The position numbers were made by a program, and so were the translations under genes. The notes beneath the pieces are model-generated. The model had not been told where the DNA came from, ran no database searches, and saw nothing but the letters and a program-made list of their open reading frames with translations. From an uncultured Cohaesibacter sp. (GTDB lineage: Bacteria; Pseudomonadota; Alphaproteobacteria; Rhizobiales; Cohaesibacteraceae), in assembly GCF_963676485.1 (NCBI RefSeq), contig NZ_OY781114.1, positions 4,480,501 to 4,544,500 on the forward strand: a DNA stretch of 64,000 bases. Direction: 5' to 3'. Shown here piece after piece: positions 36,350-44,168 of this stretch. Each line of letters starts with the position of its first letter. Position 1 is the stretch's first letter.

Positions 36350-38284
36350 TCAGCGCTGATCGAGCATGAACACACCAAAGAATTCGCTGAGTTGTTCATG
36401 GGCGTCGAGTGGCAGGATCGTAGCAATATGCTGGTCCGGTCTGACCACCACAACACAGCCCTTGGACCGATCAATGCCGCGCATCTCGTAGATGTCCTTG
36501 TCGATGTCGGTCTGGAACACTTTCTCGTAATCCCGCAACCCGTATTTGCCCTTTGCTGGCCACAGATAGTCCTGCAGGTCATGCATGGACAAATCCTGCT
36601 GTTGGAAAACGGCATAGGTGTCGATAACCGCGTCTATGTCAGCCCCTTTCGGCGTGTATTTTTTCACCGGAGAGTTGTTATCATTGGCAAGAAAATCAAC
36701 CAAACGGGCCGACGCCGAAGTTGGATCCGTAGGCGATTGCGCATCACCAAACACAAACAGGCGCCAGCGACCGTCCGCTTTCACCAGATGCCCCAGATGT
36801 TGGCTTCGGCCATCCGCCACGCGTGTTGCTTCGGCGGAATGGAACCGCTGACCGATTTTAAAGCCAGTGGCCAGCTCCTGATTTTCTTGACCTGTGCAAA
36901 TGTAGGAGGGGTAATATTCGATCGACGTCCCCGCCACGAAACCGCTTTGCCGCTTCATGAAAGCTTCAATCTTGGCGGTGTCAATCTTGGCTTGCTCGGA
37001 TGCATCACCGGCCACAGGGCGAGTGGCAACCAGTTTTGACAGCTCGCGATCAGCGTCAATCAGCTGCTGTGCAACCTTGCGGCGTTCCGTTGCATAGGTG
37101 CTCAAAAGTTTGGGATCGCTGCGCCCTTGCAGAACCGCGACCAATTTCCATCCAAGATTGAACGTATCCGGCAGGGATGTGTTCAACCCCCATCCGCCCT
37201 TCGGGCTATGAGTATGGCAAGCATCGCCGGCCACAAACGCACGGGGAATAATATCATCGGAGCTGCCACTTGGCCGGTTGTCAAAGCGTTCTGCAATGCG
37301 TTGCCCAACCTCATAGATTGACCACCAGGCTACTTCTTTTACATCGAGCTTATATGGGTGGAACACCTTCTGTGCCTTGGCGATCAGATCTTGCTCGGTC
37401 AGTTTGATATCCGCCACGCGTTTGTCTTTATCGAGCAGATCCAATTCCACATAAAACCGGCAGAGATATCCGCCTTCCCGTGGGATTGTCATGACGGCCC
37501 CGTGATCGTGGGATTGAAGGAAACTCTTCACACGGATATAGGGAAAATCCGTATTGAGAAGCAGGTCCATGACGCCCCAGGTCTTGTTGGCAGATTCTCC
37601 CTGAAGCGGAATATCCAATGCTTTGCGTACGCGGCTTCGCGCGCCATCGGTTCCAACGACAAAACGGGCCTTGACGATCTCCTCGGCTTCGTTGCCTTCT
37701 TTATCGGTGCGCTTGAATGTGGCCGTAATCGGGTAAGCATCCAGATCCTGTGTCAGGCTGTCGTCTATCTCCAATTCAACCAGCTCGCGGCAATAATGGG
37801 GGCGCAGAGCAGTGATCGAGTTTTCCATTCCATCCAGCAAGAGCTCATGAAGGCGCGCCTGATTGACGATCCCGTGAGTAAACTCGGAAAGTCCGGCTCT
37901 TGCGTCAGGGATTTTATGGGTCAGCTTGATATTTTGAGGATTGTCCGGATCCGGTTCCCAAAATGTGTTTTGCTTCAGCTGATAGGTTTCTTTCACGACC
38001 ATTTCGCTGCTGTTAAACGCTTCCATAATTTCCATGGTGCGCGAAGAAATGCCATCGGCACGTCCAAACAGAAGCGGACCCGGCTCTTTGTCGACAATAC
38101 AAGCTGTAATGTCAGCAAACTCGCTCATCTGACGCGCCATGGTCAAACCGGCTGGACCTGTCCCCACGATCAGCACGTCGACTTGAGCCGGCAGGTCTTC
38201 GACCGGAGGATTTGGATATGGTTTCCTTGCAGCATCCGGTATTTGGTAATTGCCAGGTTTAAACCCATTTAGATGAAATTGCAT
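36350..38284 (-). CDS. FAD-dependent aromatic monooxygenase (3-hydroxybenzoate 4-monooxygenase / phenol hydroxylase type)
   Basis: At 644 residues it has the class A flavoprotein hydroxylase layout. The dinucleotide motif is VLIVGTGPAGLTMARQ (about 36-51), the DG motif VVGTDGARSRVRKAL, and the GD motif FVAGDACHTHSP. A C-terminal thioredoxin-like domain contains LRGIDR-like MRGIDRSKGCVVVV. The N-terminal MQFHLNGFKPGNY closely resembles MobA of Comamonas, which 4-hydroxylates 3-hydroxybenzoate. In this island it more likely supplies homoprotocatechuate by hydroxylating a hydroxyphenylacetate (inference). The usual GQGMN after the GD motif reads GGWGLNTS here. GGAGGAG sets the start at 38284. 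The upstream in-frame ATG overlaps that ribosome site. Confidence 0.85.
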   Translation of the reverse strand: MQFHLNGFKPGNYQIPDAARKPYPNPPVEDLPAQVDVLIVGTGPAGLTMARQMSEFADITACIVDKEPGPLLFGRADGISSRTMEIMEAFNSSEMVVKETYQLKQNTFWEPDPDNPQNIKLTHKIPDARAGLSEFTHGIVNQARLHELLLDGMENSITALRPHYCRELVELEIDDSLTQDLDAYPITATFKRTDKEGNEAEEIVKARFVVGTDGARSRVRKALDIPLQGESANKTWGVMDLLLNTDFPYIRVKSFLQSHDHGAVMTIPREGGYLCRFYVELDLLDKDKRVADIKLTEQDLIAKAQKVFHPYKLDVKEVAWWSIYEVGQRIAERFDNRPSGSSDDIIPRAFVAGDACHTHSPKGGWGLNTSLPDTFNLGWKLVAVLQGRSDPKLLSTYATERRKVAQQLIDADRELSKLVATRPVAGDASEQAKIDTAKIEAFMKRQSGFVAGTSIEYYPSYICTGQENQELATGFKIGQRFHSAEATRVADGRSQHLGHLVKADGRWRLFVFGDAQSPTDPTSASARLVDFLANDNNSPVKKYTPKGADIDAVIDTYAVFQQQDLSMHDLQDYLWPAKGKYGLRDYEKVFQTDIDKDIYEMRGIDRSKGCVVVVRPDQHIATILPLDAHEQLSEFFGVFMLDQR

Positions 38285-38328
38285 GAATTCTCCTCCCATA
38301 TCATTGCAGATCTCTCTTAGGTAATATT

Positions 38329-38344
38329 ATTTAATATGTTAATT
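38329..38344. promoter_or_regulatory. Palindrome upstream of the monooxygenase gene, candidate HpaR operator
   Basis: ATTTAATATGTTAATT matches the island consensus TTAAnnTGTTAA, with one change from the perfect palindrome. It lies 45 bp upstream of the monooxygenase start. Confidence 0.6.
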
Positions 38345-38580
38345 AATTCCAGTTCCAAATTTGGGATCAATCCATAAGCAGCAACGGTTCTGCTTGTCAC
38401 TTAGCGAACGTCAAAGAGCTGACTCAAAATACATAAACCGCGCTTACTGCTGCAGCCGAGATCGATTTTTGAATTTGCAAAATGACGACGCCACCTGCGC
38501 ATCAGCAGAGCTGAGCAAACTCAGATCTTGATGACCTGAGATCCTCTACGCTACGCAGGTGTTTTCTTTAAGCGGCCAAC

Positions 38581-39435
38581 TCAGTCGAGAGAAAAAACGA
38601 CATTGGTTTGGCCGGTGCCGGATGATGGGAAATAGTCGGTGATCACCTCACCCTTGCCCTTGTAATCTTTCCAGCCAAGCGCGCCGAACAGCATGATGGT
38701 GTCGTGCATATCGCCCTCACCGTCACAATATCTCGCATAGTCGGGCAGCATATCGAGGAAGAGCTCATTCTCTCCATTCTGCCACATCTCAAGAACACGA
38801 CGATCCACCACTTCATTGAATTTCGAGGAAATGGTGAAAGTGCCGTTATTCTCTGCGTAGATATCATTTGGCCAGATCTGATGGCTGAGAGAGCCGGAGG
38901 CGATCAAGGCAACTTTTGCATCTGACTTTTCAATCGCCTTACGAATGGCGAGCCCCAACTTTCTGGAACTCTCCAGACTATGGACGGTGCACATGGCAGC
39001 GACAGAGACGACTTTCAGAGCGGCGTCCGCATTCATGTAACGCATGGGCACCAACGTGCCATATTCAAGGTCCAGACTATCCACCTGATGGCTCAATGTG
39101 TAGACATCATCTGCCCGCGCTGTTTCCGCGATCAGATCTCCGAGAACCGCGTTTCCTTCATATTCATAAGGCAGGTCCTTGATGAATTGAGGGAATTCGT
39201 GTGAGGTGAACAGGCCCTTGAACCGATGATTGGCATTGATGTGATAGGCGGCATTGACCAGCCAATGCGTATCGAGCACGACAAATGTATCCGCTCCGGC
39301 TTCGCGTGCACGACGGCCTATCTCTGCGTGCCCATCAATGGCGGCCTGACGGCAGCCTTTCAGGGTGCCATCCTGTTCGGACATAACCATAGTTGGCACA
39401 TGTGTGGCCTTGGCGGCCAATACGATTTCACCCAT
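38581..39435 (-). CDS. hpaD: 3,4-dihydroxyphenylacetate 2,3-dioxygenase, LigB-type (class III extradiol)
   Basis: The 284-residue enzyme matches E. coli HpaD along its length: LAAKATHVPTMVMSE, GCRQAAIDGHAEIGRRARE, VVLDTHWLVNAAYHIN, EYGTLVPMRYMN and SGSLSHQIWP. It opens the ring of homoprotocatechuate at the 2,3 position, using Fe(II) and O2, to give 5-carboxymethyl-2-hydroxymuconic semialdehyde. GGGAGGAAAAG precedes the ATG. It is the last gene of a unit with the TRAP genes (dctQ-dctM-hpaD) and has an unrelated functional analogue at 45681-46661. Confidence 0.92.
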   Translation of the reverse strand: MGEIVLAAKATHVPTMVMSEQDGTLKGCRQAAIDGHAEIGRRAREAGADTFVVLDTHWLVNAAYHINANHRFKGLFTSHEFPQFIKDLPYEYEGNAVLGDLIAETARADDVYTLSHQVDSLDLEYGTLVPMRYMNADAALKVVSVAAMCTVHSLESSRKLGLAIRKAIEKSDAKVALIASGSLSHQIWPNDIYAENNGTFTISSKFNEVVDRRVLEMWQNGENELFLDMLPDYARYCDGEGDMHDTIMLFGALGWKDYKGKGEVITDYFPSSGTGQTNVVFSLD

Positions 39436-39497
39436 AGCTTTTCCTCCCTCTATGGTGAATGGAGTACACCCGCTCCCTCATTTGCCGCTGGCCGGAC

Positions 39498-40811
39498 CTA
39501 ACCGGCAACCAGCAACAACGAAAGAACGGGAAAGAAAATCAGCAGCAGAAGCCGCAGAATGTCGGCAATCCAGAACGGCAGGATGCCCTTGAAAATGGTC
39601 TTCAGAGAAACATCTGGCAATGTCGCCTTGAGAACAAAAACATTCATGCCAATGGGGGGCGTGATCAGAGAAATCTCGGTGACAACGACCACAATGATGC
39701 CAAACCAGATCAAGGCAAATTCAGTGTCGGACAAAATCTCCATGCCGAAGTCCAGCTGATACATCAGCGGATAGAAGATCGGAACGGTCAGAAGGATCAT
39801 GGAAAGGCTTTCCAGCACAGTGCCAAGAAGCAGATAGATGATGATGATCATCGCCATAATGATCCATGCATTGACCTCAAGAGATTCAATAAAATAGGCC
39901 AGTTCATCGGGCAATCCGGCAAGGTTGATATAGTTTGAGAAAATCTCGGCGCCAATGATGACAAGAAAGATCATGGCTGTGCTTTCGGCCGTATCCATCA
40001 ACGCGCGCCAGACTTCCTTAACCTTGGCATGACCGGTTGCAACGACCATGAGCAGCGCCATACCAGACCCCATGCCAGCGGCTTCAATCGGCGTAAAGAA
40101 TCCGCCATAGATACCGATCATGATAAAGGCGAACAGAGCAACAGACAGGATCACTCCATAGAGGCCTTCAACCGGATGATCGTCGATTTCATAGGATTTA
40201 GGGGCAAGTGATGGGTTCAGCTTGACAGCGACCCAAACAGCCAGAACATAGCCCACCAAACCTATGATCCCGGGGATGATGCCAGCCAGAAAGAGCAGAC
40301 CGATATCGCTCTCGGTCAAAATGCCGTAAATGATCAGAATAACCGAAGGCGGGATAAGAATACCCAGTGTTCCACCTGCCGCGATGGCCCCAGATGACAA
40401 GCTGTCGGCGTAACCGAACTTGCGCAAGGATGGCATGGCCACCTTGGACATAGTCGCAGCTGTTGCGAGCGAAGATCCAGATACAGCTGAGAAGCCGCCG
40501 CAGGACAAAACCGCAGCCATTGCCAGCCCGCCCGGCAGGCGACGCACAAGACGCTGAGTTGCCGAGAATAATCCCGCAGCGACGCCGGAATAAGCAAGCA
40601 GGTTACCCATAAAAATAAACAGTGAAATAACCGAAAGAGAATAGGAAAAGACAGTATCGAATGCGGTCGTCGACATCATGATCAGAGAAGCATCGATACC
40701 GCGCAAAAGCGCAAATCCAACGGTACCAACAACAATCATGGCGATTGCGATCGGCACACGAAACATGGCAAGCGCCAACAGCAGAGCCGTTGCAATGAGA
40801 GGTTCGGTCAT
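39498..40811 (-). CDS. dctM: TRAP transporter large permease (DctM)
   Basis: This 437-residue protein has about twelve membrane helices and typical DctM sequence: an ALAMFRVPIAIAMIV start, GSSLATAATMSKVAMP, AGGTLGILIPPSVILI and ITPPIGMNVFVL. It forms the Na+-driven transport channel with DctQ. The start at 40811 is used because AGGAG lies at seven bases, and the longer frame would run back into dctQ. Only one base lies between the dctQ stop and this start. The working DctP is probably the gene at 34912-35934. Confidence 0.93.
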   Translation of the reverse strand: MTEPLIATALLLALAMFRVPIAIAMIVVGTVGFALLRGIDASLIMMSTTAFDTVFSYSLSVISLFIFMGNLLAYSGVAAGLFSATQRLVRRLPGGLAMAAVLSCGGFSAVSGSSLATAATMSKVAMPSLRKFGYADSLSSGAIAAGGTLGILIPPSVILIIYGILTESDIGLLFLAGIIPGIIGLVGYVLAVWVAVKLNPSLAPKSYEIDDHPVEGLYGVILSVALFAFIMIGIYGGFFTPIEAAGMGSGMALLMVVATGHAKVKEVWRALMDTAESTAMIFLVIIGAEIFSNYINLAGLPDELAYFIESLEVNAWIIMAMIIIIYLLLGTVLESLSMILLTVPIFYPLMYQLDFGMEILSDTEFALIWFGIIVVVVTEISLITPPIGMNVFVLKATLPDVSLKTIFKGILPFWIADILRLLLLIFFPVLSLLLVAG

Positions 40812-40812
40812 G

Positions 40813-41313
40813 TTAGAACTCCTGGCGTTTGCGCATCGGGACAAGCACAATCAGGCCACTGACCAGATAGGTGATGGCGCCAAGTAAAGCGGCAGGCCAT
40901 ACTGGCAGCGAAAGATCATTGGTAACCGCGCCGTCTTCAAACAATTTCATCCCGTGTGCCCCCACATTCCAGCTGAGAACAAAAAACACCATCGCCGTAA
41001 CCGCAGCCCCAAAGCGCCCTATGCGCAAATATGTCTCGGAACTCCAGAAATGACTGAGCAGATCGACTTCCACATGACTGTCCTTGAAAGTCGTCATGGG
41101 CAGAGCGGCCAACACCAGATCGGCAAGCAGAATTTGAGTCAATTCAAATGCGCCGGGTAACGGGGCGTCAAAGAAGTAGCGTCCGATGACATCAATCACG
41201 GTTACTGCAACCAGAGTGAGCAGGAAAGCCGCAGCCATAGCGGGCAAGACGCGGACAATGATGAAGCGAAGCCCTTTGAGGGGCTTTGAGTGCTTTCGGT
41301 GTGCGGCCATCAT
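40813..41313 (-). CDS. dctQ: TRAP transporter small permease (DctQ)
   Basis: This 166-residue protein has the four-helix DctQ layout, with FIIVRVLPAMAAAFLLTLV at the first helix, RYFFDAPLPGAFELTQ, and FKDSHVEVDLL. It pairs with DctM in the membrane. Its start ATGA overlaps the stop codon of the shortened dctP remnant by four bases, showing that dctP was once directly upstream in the operon. Confidence 0.9.
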   Translation of the reverse strand: MMAAHRKHSKPLKGLRFIIVRVLPAMAAAFLLTLVAVTVIDVIGRYFFDAPLPGAFELTQILLADLVLAALPMTTFKDSHVEVDLLSHFWSSETYLRIGRFGAAVTAMVFFVLSWNVGAHGMKLFEDGAVTNDLSLPVWPAALLGAITYLVSGLIVLVPMRKRQEF

Positions 41314-41555
41314 TTGCTTGGCTTTGCTGTTAGCATGCTTGCCAGAACCCCTTCGGGATCATGCCCGAGAGCGGCAAAAGCATTGATGCCATCCTTCTGT
41401 GTGGGAATCGGCTTGATCGCACCCGTAGTCAGGGGATGCCTTTGTGGCTTCCAGCTGGATAGAGCCTGTTCAGTTGCTGCGCTTGCTAGGCCACAGCCCA
41501 ACATAGAACCAGCGAACATGATACCAGCCAATAATGCTCTTTTGGAAATTGTCAT
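41310..41555 (-). pseudogene. DctP with large in-frame internal deletion
   Basis: The 81-residue frame begins like a complete DctP: signal peptide TISKRALLAGIMFAG, then SSWKPQRHPLTTGAIKP, aligning with SSWLPPRHQLVVGAIKP of the intact copy at 34912-35934. At about residue 49 it jumps directly to a DctP C-terminus (GHDPEGVLASMLTAKPSK, aligned with the AKMQTAKPSK end of the intact copy). About 260 central residues, including the whole ligand-binding site, are gone with the frame kept. It cannot bind solute. It retains its own promoter region and overlaps dctQ, so it may persist to drive translation of dctQ. Confidence 0.85.
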
Positions 41556-41649
41556 TAATCTTCCTCCCCCTTTAACCTGTCTGTGATCAAATCGATATGA
41601 TGTACGACCTCTCCTCTGAATCTTGCCGTTTACCGATTTTGTGATTTTT

Positions 41650-41665
41650 ATTTAACTTGTTAACA
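41650..41665. promoter_or_regulatory. Palindrome upstream of the TRAP/hpaD unit, candidate HpaR operator
   Basis: ATTTAACTTGTTAACA contains TTAACTTGTTAA, an island palindrome with a changed centre. It lies 95 bp upstream of the deleted dctP and between hpaI and that gene. Confidence 0.6.
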
Positions 41666-41711
41666 ATATAGCAGAATTGGTGCAGCTTTCCATTGCCTAC
41701 ATTTGTCGAAT

Positions 41712-42473
41712 TCAAACAAAATTCTTTTGCAAGGCGACGAGCCCCGCGCGCAAGACACCGACATCGGAACCAACAGCCAGAAACTCCACTCCCAGTTGCT
41801 TATAGCCTTGAGCAAGCGATTGATCAGAAGTCAAAATTCCAGCTGCTTTGCCTGCGGCCCGAATTCGCTTCAGCGTGTCGTTGACGATCTTCTGCACCTC
41901 TGGAGCACCCGGTTCTCCCAAATATCCAAGATCTGCGGCGAGGTCCGCTGGCCCCACAAAAACGCCGTCGACACCTTCCTGTGCAAGAATGTCATCAAGG
42001 GCGTCGAGCCCGGCTTTGCTCTCGACCTGAAGCAGAACACAAACCTGTTCGTTGGCTGTCTGCAGATAGTCAGAGATACCATTGTAGGCAGAAGCCCGGG
42101 CGAGAGCCGCCCCCACTCCCCGCACCCCATGCGGTGGATACTTCGCCGAGCGGACAACTTCTTTGGCCTGTTCTCCGCTCTCGATCATGGGAACAAGAAG
42201 GGTCTGGGCGCCGATATCAAGCATCTGTTTGATCTCTGCCCGATTGTCATCTCGGGTTCTCACCACAATCTGGGTCTTTGACCCGATCGAGCGAAGTTGC
42301 GAGAGCGTATCGCGCAGACCATTGGGGCCATGCTCGCCATCAATCAGGAGCCAGTCAAATGGGATGCCGCTGCACAATTCTGCAACAGATGGATCGCCCA
42401 GACCGAGCCAGAGCCCGATTTGCGTTCCCCCCGCTTTGAGGCGGATCTTAAAGCTGTTCACTGGAGCTGGCAT
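41712..42473 (-). CDS. hpaI: 4-hydroxy-2-oxoheptane-1,7-dioate aldolase
   Basis: The 253-residue class II pyruvate aldolase has the HpcH/HpaI signature: FDWLLIDGEHGPNGLRD, LVPMIESGEQAKE, LLQVESKAGLDALDDI and GVFVGPADLAADLG. It splits 4-hydroxy-2-oxoheptanedioate into pyruvate and succinic semialdehyde. The start at 42473 has AAGGAGG at five bases. The longer frame from 42488 would overlap hpaH by four bases and is less likely. It ends the hpaG-H-I run. Confidence 0.94.
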   Translation of the reverse strand: MPAPVNSFKIRLKAGGTQIGLWLGLGDPSVAELCSGIPFDWLLIDGEHGPNGLRDTLSQLRSIGSKTQIVVRTRDDNRAEIKQMLDIGAQTLLVPMIESGEQAKEVVRSAKYPPHGVRGVGAALARASAYNGISDYLQTANEQVCVLLQVESKAGLDALDDILAQEGVDGVFVGPADLAADLGYLGEPGAPEVQKIVNDTLKRIRAAGKAAGILTSDQSLAQGYKQLGVEFLAVGSDVGVLRAGLVALQKNFV

Positions 42474-42484
42474 GGGAGCCTCCT

Positions 42485-43285
42485 TCATTCGAAATTCACT
42501 GTGACATGGCCGAATTGACCATAGTCGGCTTCAATGCGCGTACCAGACGGGCACTCGATGGGCGCGATAAAAGACCCTGACAAGACGACCTGTCCGGCTT
42601 CGATCCGCTGTCCATATTGCCCCATCCGCTCTGCGAGCCAGACAATGCCCATAACCGGATCATTCAGAACCGCAGCCCCCAGGCCTGTGGCCGTGACTTC
42701 GTCATTCTTGGTCAGGATCGCCCCCACCCACCTGAGGTCATACGCTTCAGGTTCATGGCGCTGTTTTCCCAACACGATGCCCCCATTGGCCGCATTATCT
42801 GAGACCGTATCGAAGATTTTTCTGGTCTGTCCGGTGGTGGCATCTTGTCGTGCGATCCGGGTATCAAGAATTTCAAGCGCCGGAGCGACATAATCTGTAG
42901 CCGCCAGAACATCCTCCCGGCTGACTTTCCCTTCCAACGGAGCCTTCATGATGAAGGCGATCTCCGCCTCAATGCGAGGCTGGATGAAACGCGTTGCAGA
43001 AATGAGAGCCCCATCGGCAAAATCCATATCGTCATACAGAACACCGCTGTCCGGCGTAGAAATCCCCAGAGCATCCTGCATGACCTTGGATGTCAGTCCG
43101 ATTTTCCAACCGATGATGGACCGGCCCTGCGCTTGTTTGTGTGGCATTTGAGCAGACTGGATTGCATAGGCATCATCCAGAGTGATGTCCGGATGCCGAA
43201 CAGAGAGCAACCCGATCTGCTCCCGTGCGCGCTCCGCCTCTAGCAAGTCTGCTGCTGCGGTTTGAATGTCATGGTCACTCAGCAT
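42485..43285 (-). CDS. hpaH: 2-oxo-hept-4-ene-1,7-dioate hydratase
   Basis: This 266-residue protein is a FAH-superfamily hydratase of the HpaH/MhpD type, with GWKIGLTSKVMQDALGI, the metal ligands in EAEIAFIM, and a conserved APALEILDTRIA. It adds water to the double bond of 2-oxo-hept-4-ene-1,7-dioate to give the HpaI substrate. It overlaps hpaG by seven bases and has a good upstream purine stretch within hpaG. Confidence 0.94.
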   Translation of the reverse strand: MLSDHDIQTAAADLLEAERAREQIGLLSVRHPDITLDDAYAIQSAQMPHKQAQGRSIIGWKIGLTSKVMQDALGISTPDSGVLYDDMDFADGALISATRFIQPRIEAEIAFIMKAPLEGKVSREDVLAATDYVAPALEILDTRIARQDATTGQTRKIFDTVSDNAANGGIVLGKQRHEPEAYDLRWVGAILTKNDEVTATGLGAAVLNDPVMGIVWLAERMGQYGQRIEAGQVVLSGSFIAPIECPSGTRIEADYGQFGHVTVNFE

Positions 43286-44157
43286 TGTTCATCCTCCACG
43301 CCATTGCGAAGCACGCCAATGCCCTCAGCTTCCACCTCGATTTGATCTCCCGGCTTCAGCCAGATAGGCGGATTAAAACGAGCTCCCGCTCCGGTGGGTG
43401 TACCGCAGACGATGACATCGCCGGGAACCAGTGTGCAGAAGGTCGATACATAGGCGACAATGTAGCGGAAGCTGAACATCATGCGGGACGTGCGGTCCTG
43501 TTGGCGAACCTCGCCATTGACCCTAGTTACCAACTCAATGTCGTCAAGCTGGTCTGCTGATCGGAAAGGAACGAGCCAAGGCCCAATCGCTCCGGATTGA
43601 TCCCAGTTTTTGCCCTGGGTGACATTGAATTTGGCGTGGCGCACCCAGTCGCGGATTGTCCCCTCGTTGCACAAGGTCAGCGCGGCGATATGGTCATAGG
43701 CATCCGCTTCGGCGATCCGCCGGCCGCCTTTGCCGATCACAATGGTGACTTCGCCCTCATAATCGAGCTGCGGACTTTCCGGTGGGCGAACGAGATTACC
43801 TCCGTGCCCTGTAAAGCTGCGTGGAAAGCGGATGAACATCGAAGGCTTGGAAGGGATCGCCTGCCCATCCTTGTATTCCGCGTTACGGTCGGGGAAATTG
43901 ACCCCGATGCAAATCAGCTTTTCCGGCTTTCCTATCGGAATAAGAAAGTCGACATCCTCTTCCCGATAGCTGGCGGCACGCCCTTCGGCAGCCTTGATGA
44001 TCTCTTCGAGTGCGCCTGCCTCGATCACCTCTTTGAGGCTCCCAAAGCGCGCACCAAACTCAGGCGTCAAATCGATAATGCCGTCATCAGCCACAAGACC
44101 GTAGCGATCGGAACCATTGGCACGGAAGGCAACAACGCGAGCGGGAATTGATTTCAT
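43279..44157 (-). CDS. hpaG: 5-oxopent-3-ene-1,2,5-tricarboxylate decarboxylase / isomerase (FAH family)
   Basis: This 292-residue protein has the FAH catalytic core: the metal ligands in YEGEVTIVIGKG, the GVNFPDRNAEYKDG loop, and CGTPTGAGARF at the end. In E. coli HpaG is a fused two-half protein of about 430 residues that does both decarboxylation and isomerisation. Here a single FAH half is present. Whether it performs both steps is not settled by sequence. Its place in the run gabD-hpaG-hpaH-hpaI fits the pathway order. Confidence 0.88.
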   Translation of the reverse strand: MKSIPARVVAFRANGSDRYGLVADDGIIDLTPEFGARFGSLKEVIEAGALEEIIKAAEGRAASYREEDVDFLIPIGKPEKLICIGVNFPDRNAEYKDGQAIPSKPSMFIRFPRSFTGHGGNLVRPPESPQLDYEGEVTIVIGKGGRRIAEADAYDHIAALTLCNEGTIRDWVRHAKFNVTQGKNWDQSGAIGPWLVPFRSADQLDDIELVTRVNGEVRQQDRTSRMMFSFRYIVAYVSTFCTLVPGDVIVCGTPTGAGARFNPPIWLKPGDQIEVEAEGIGVLRNGVEDEQC

Positions 44158-44168
44158 AATCAGCCTCC

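Noticed and set aside
36082-36615. 177-codon minus-strand frame overlapping the monooxygenase end
   Set aside because: It is a shadow frame with Cys/Arg-rich, non-protein-like composition over the real gene.
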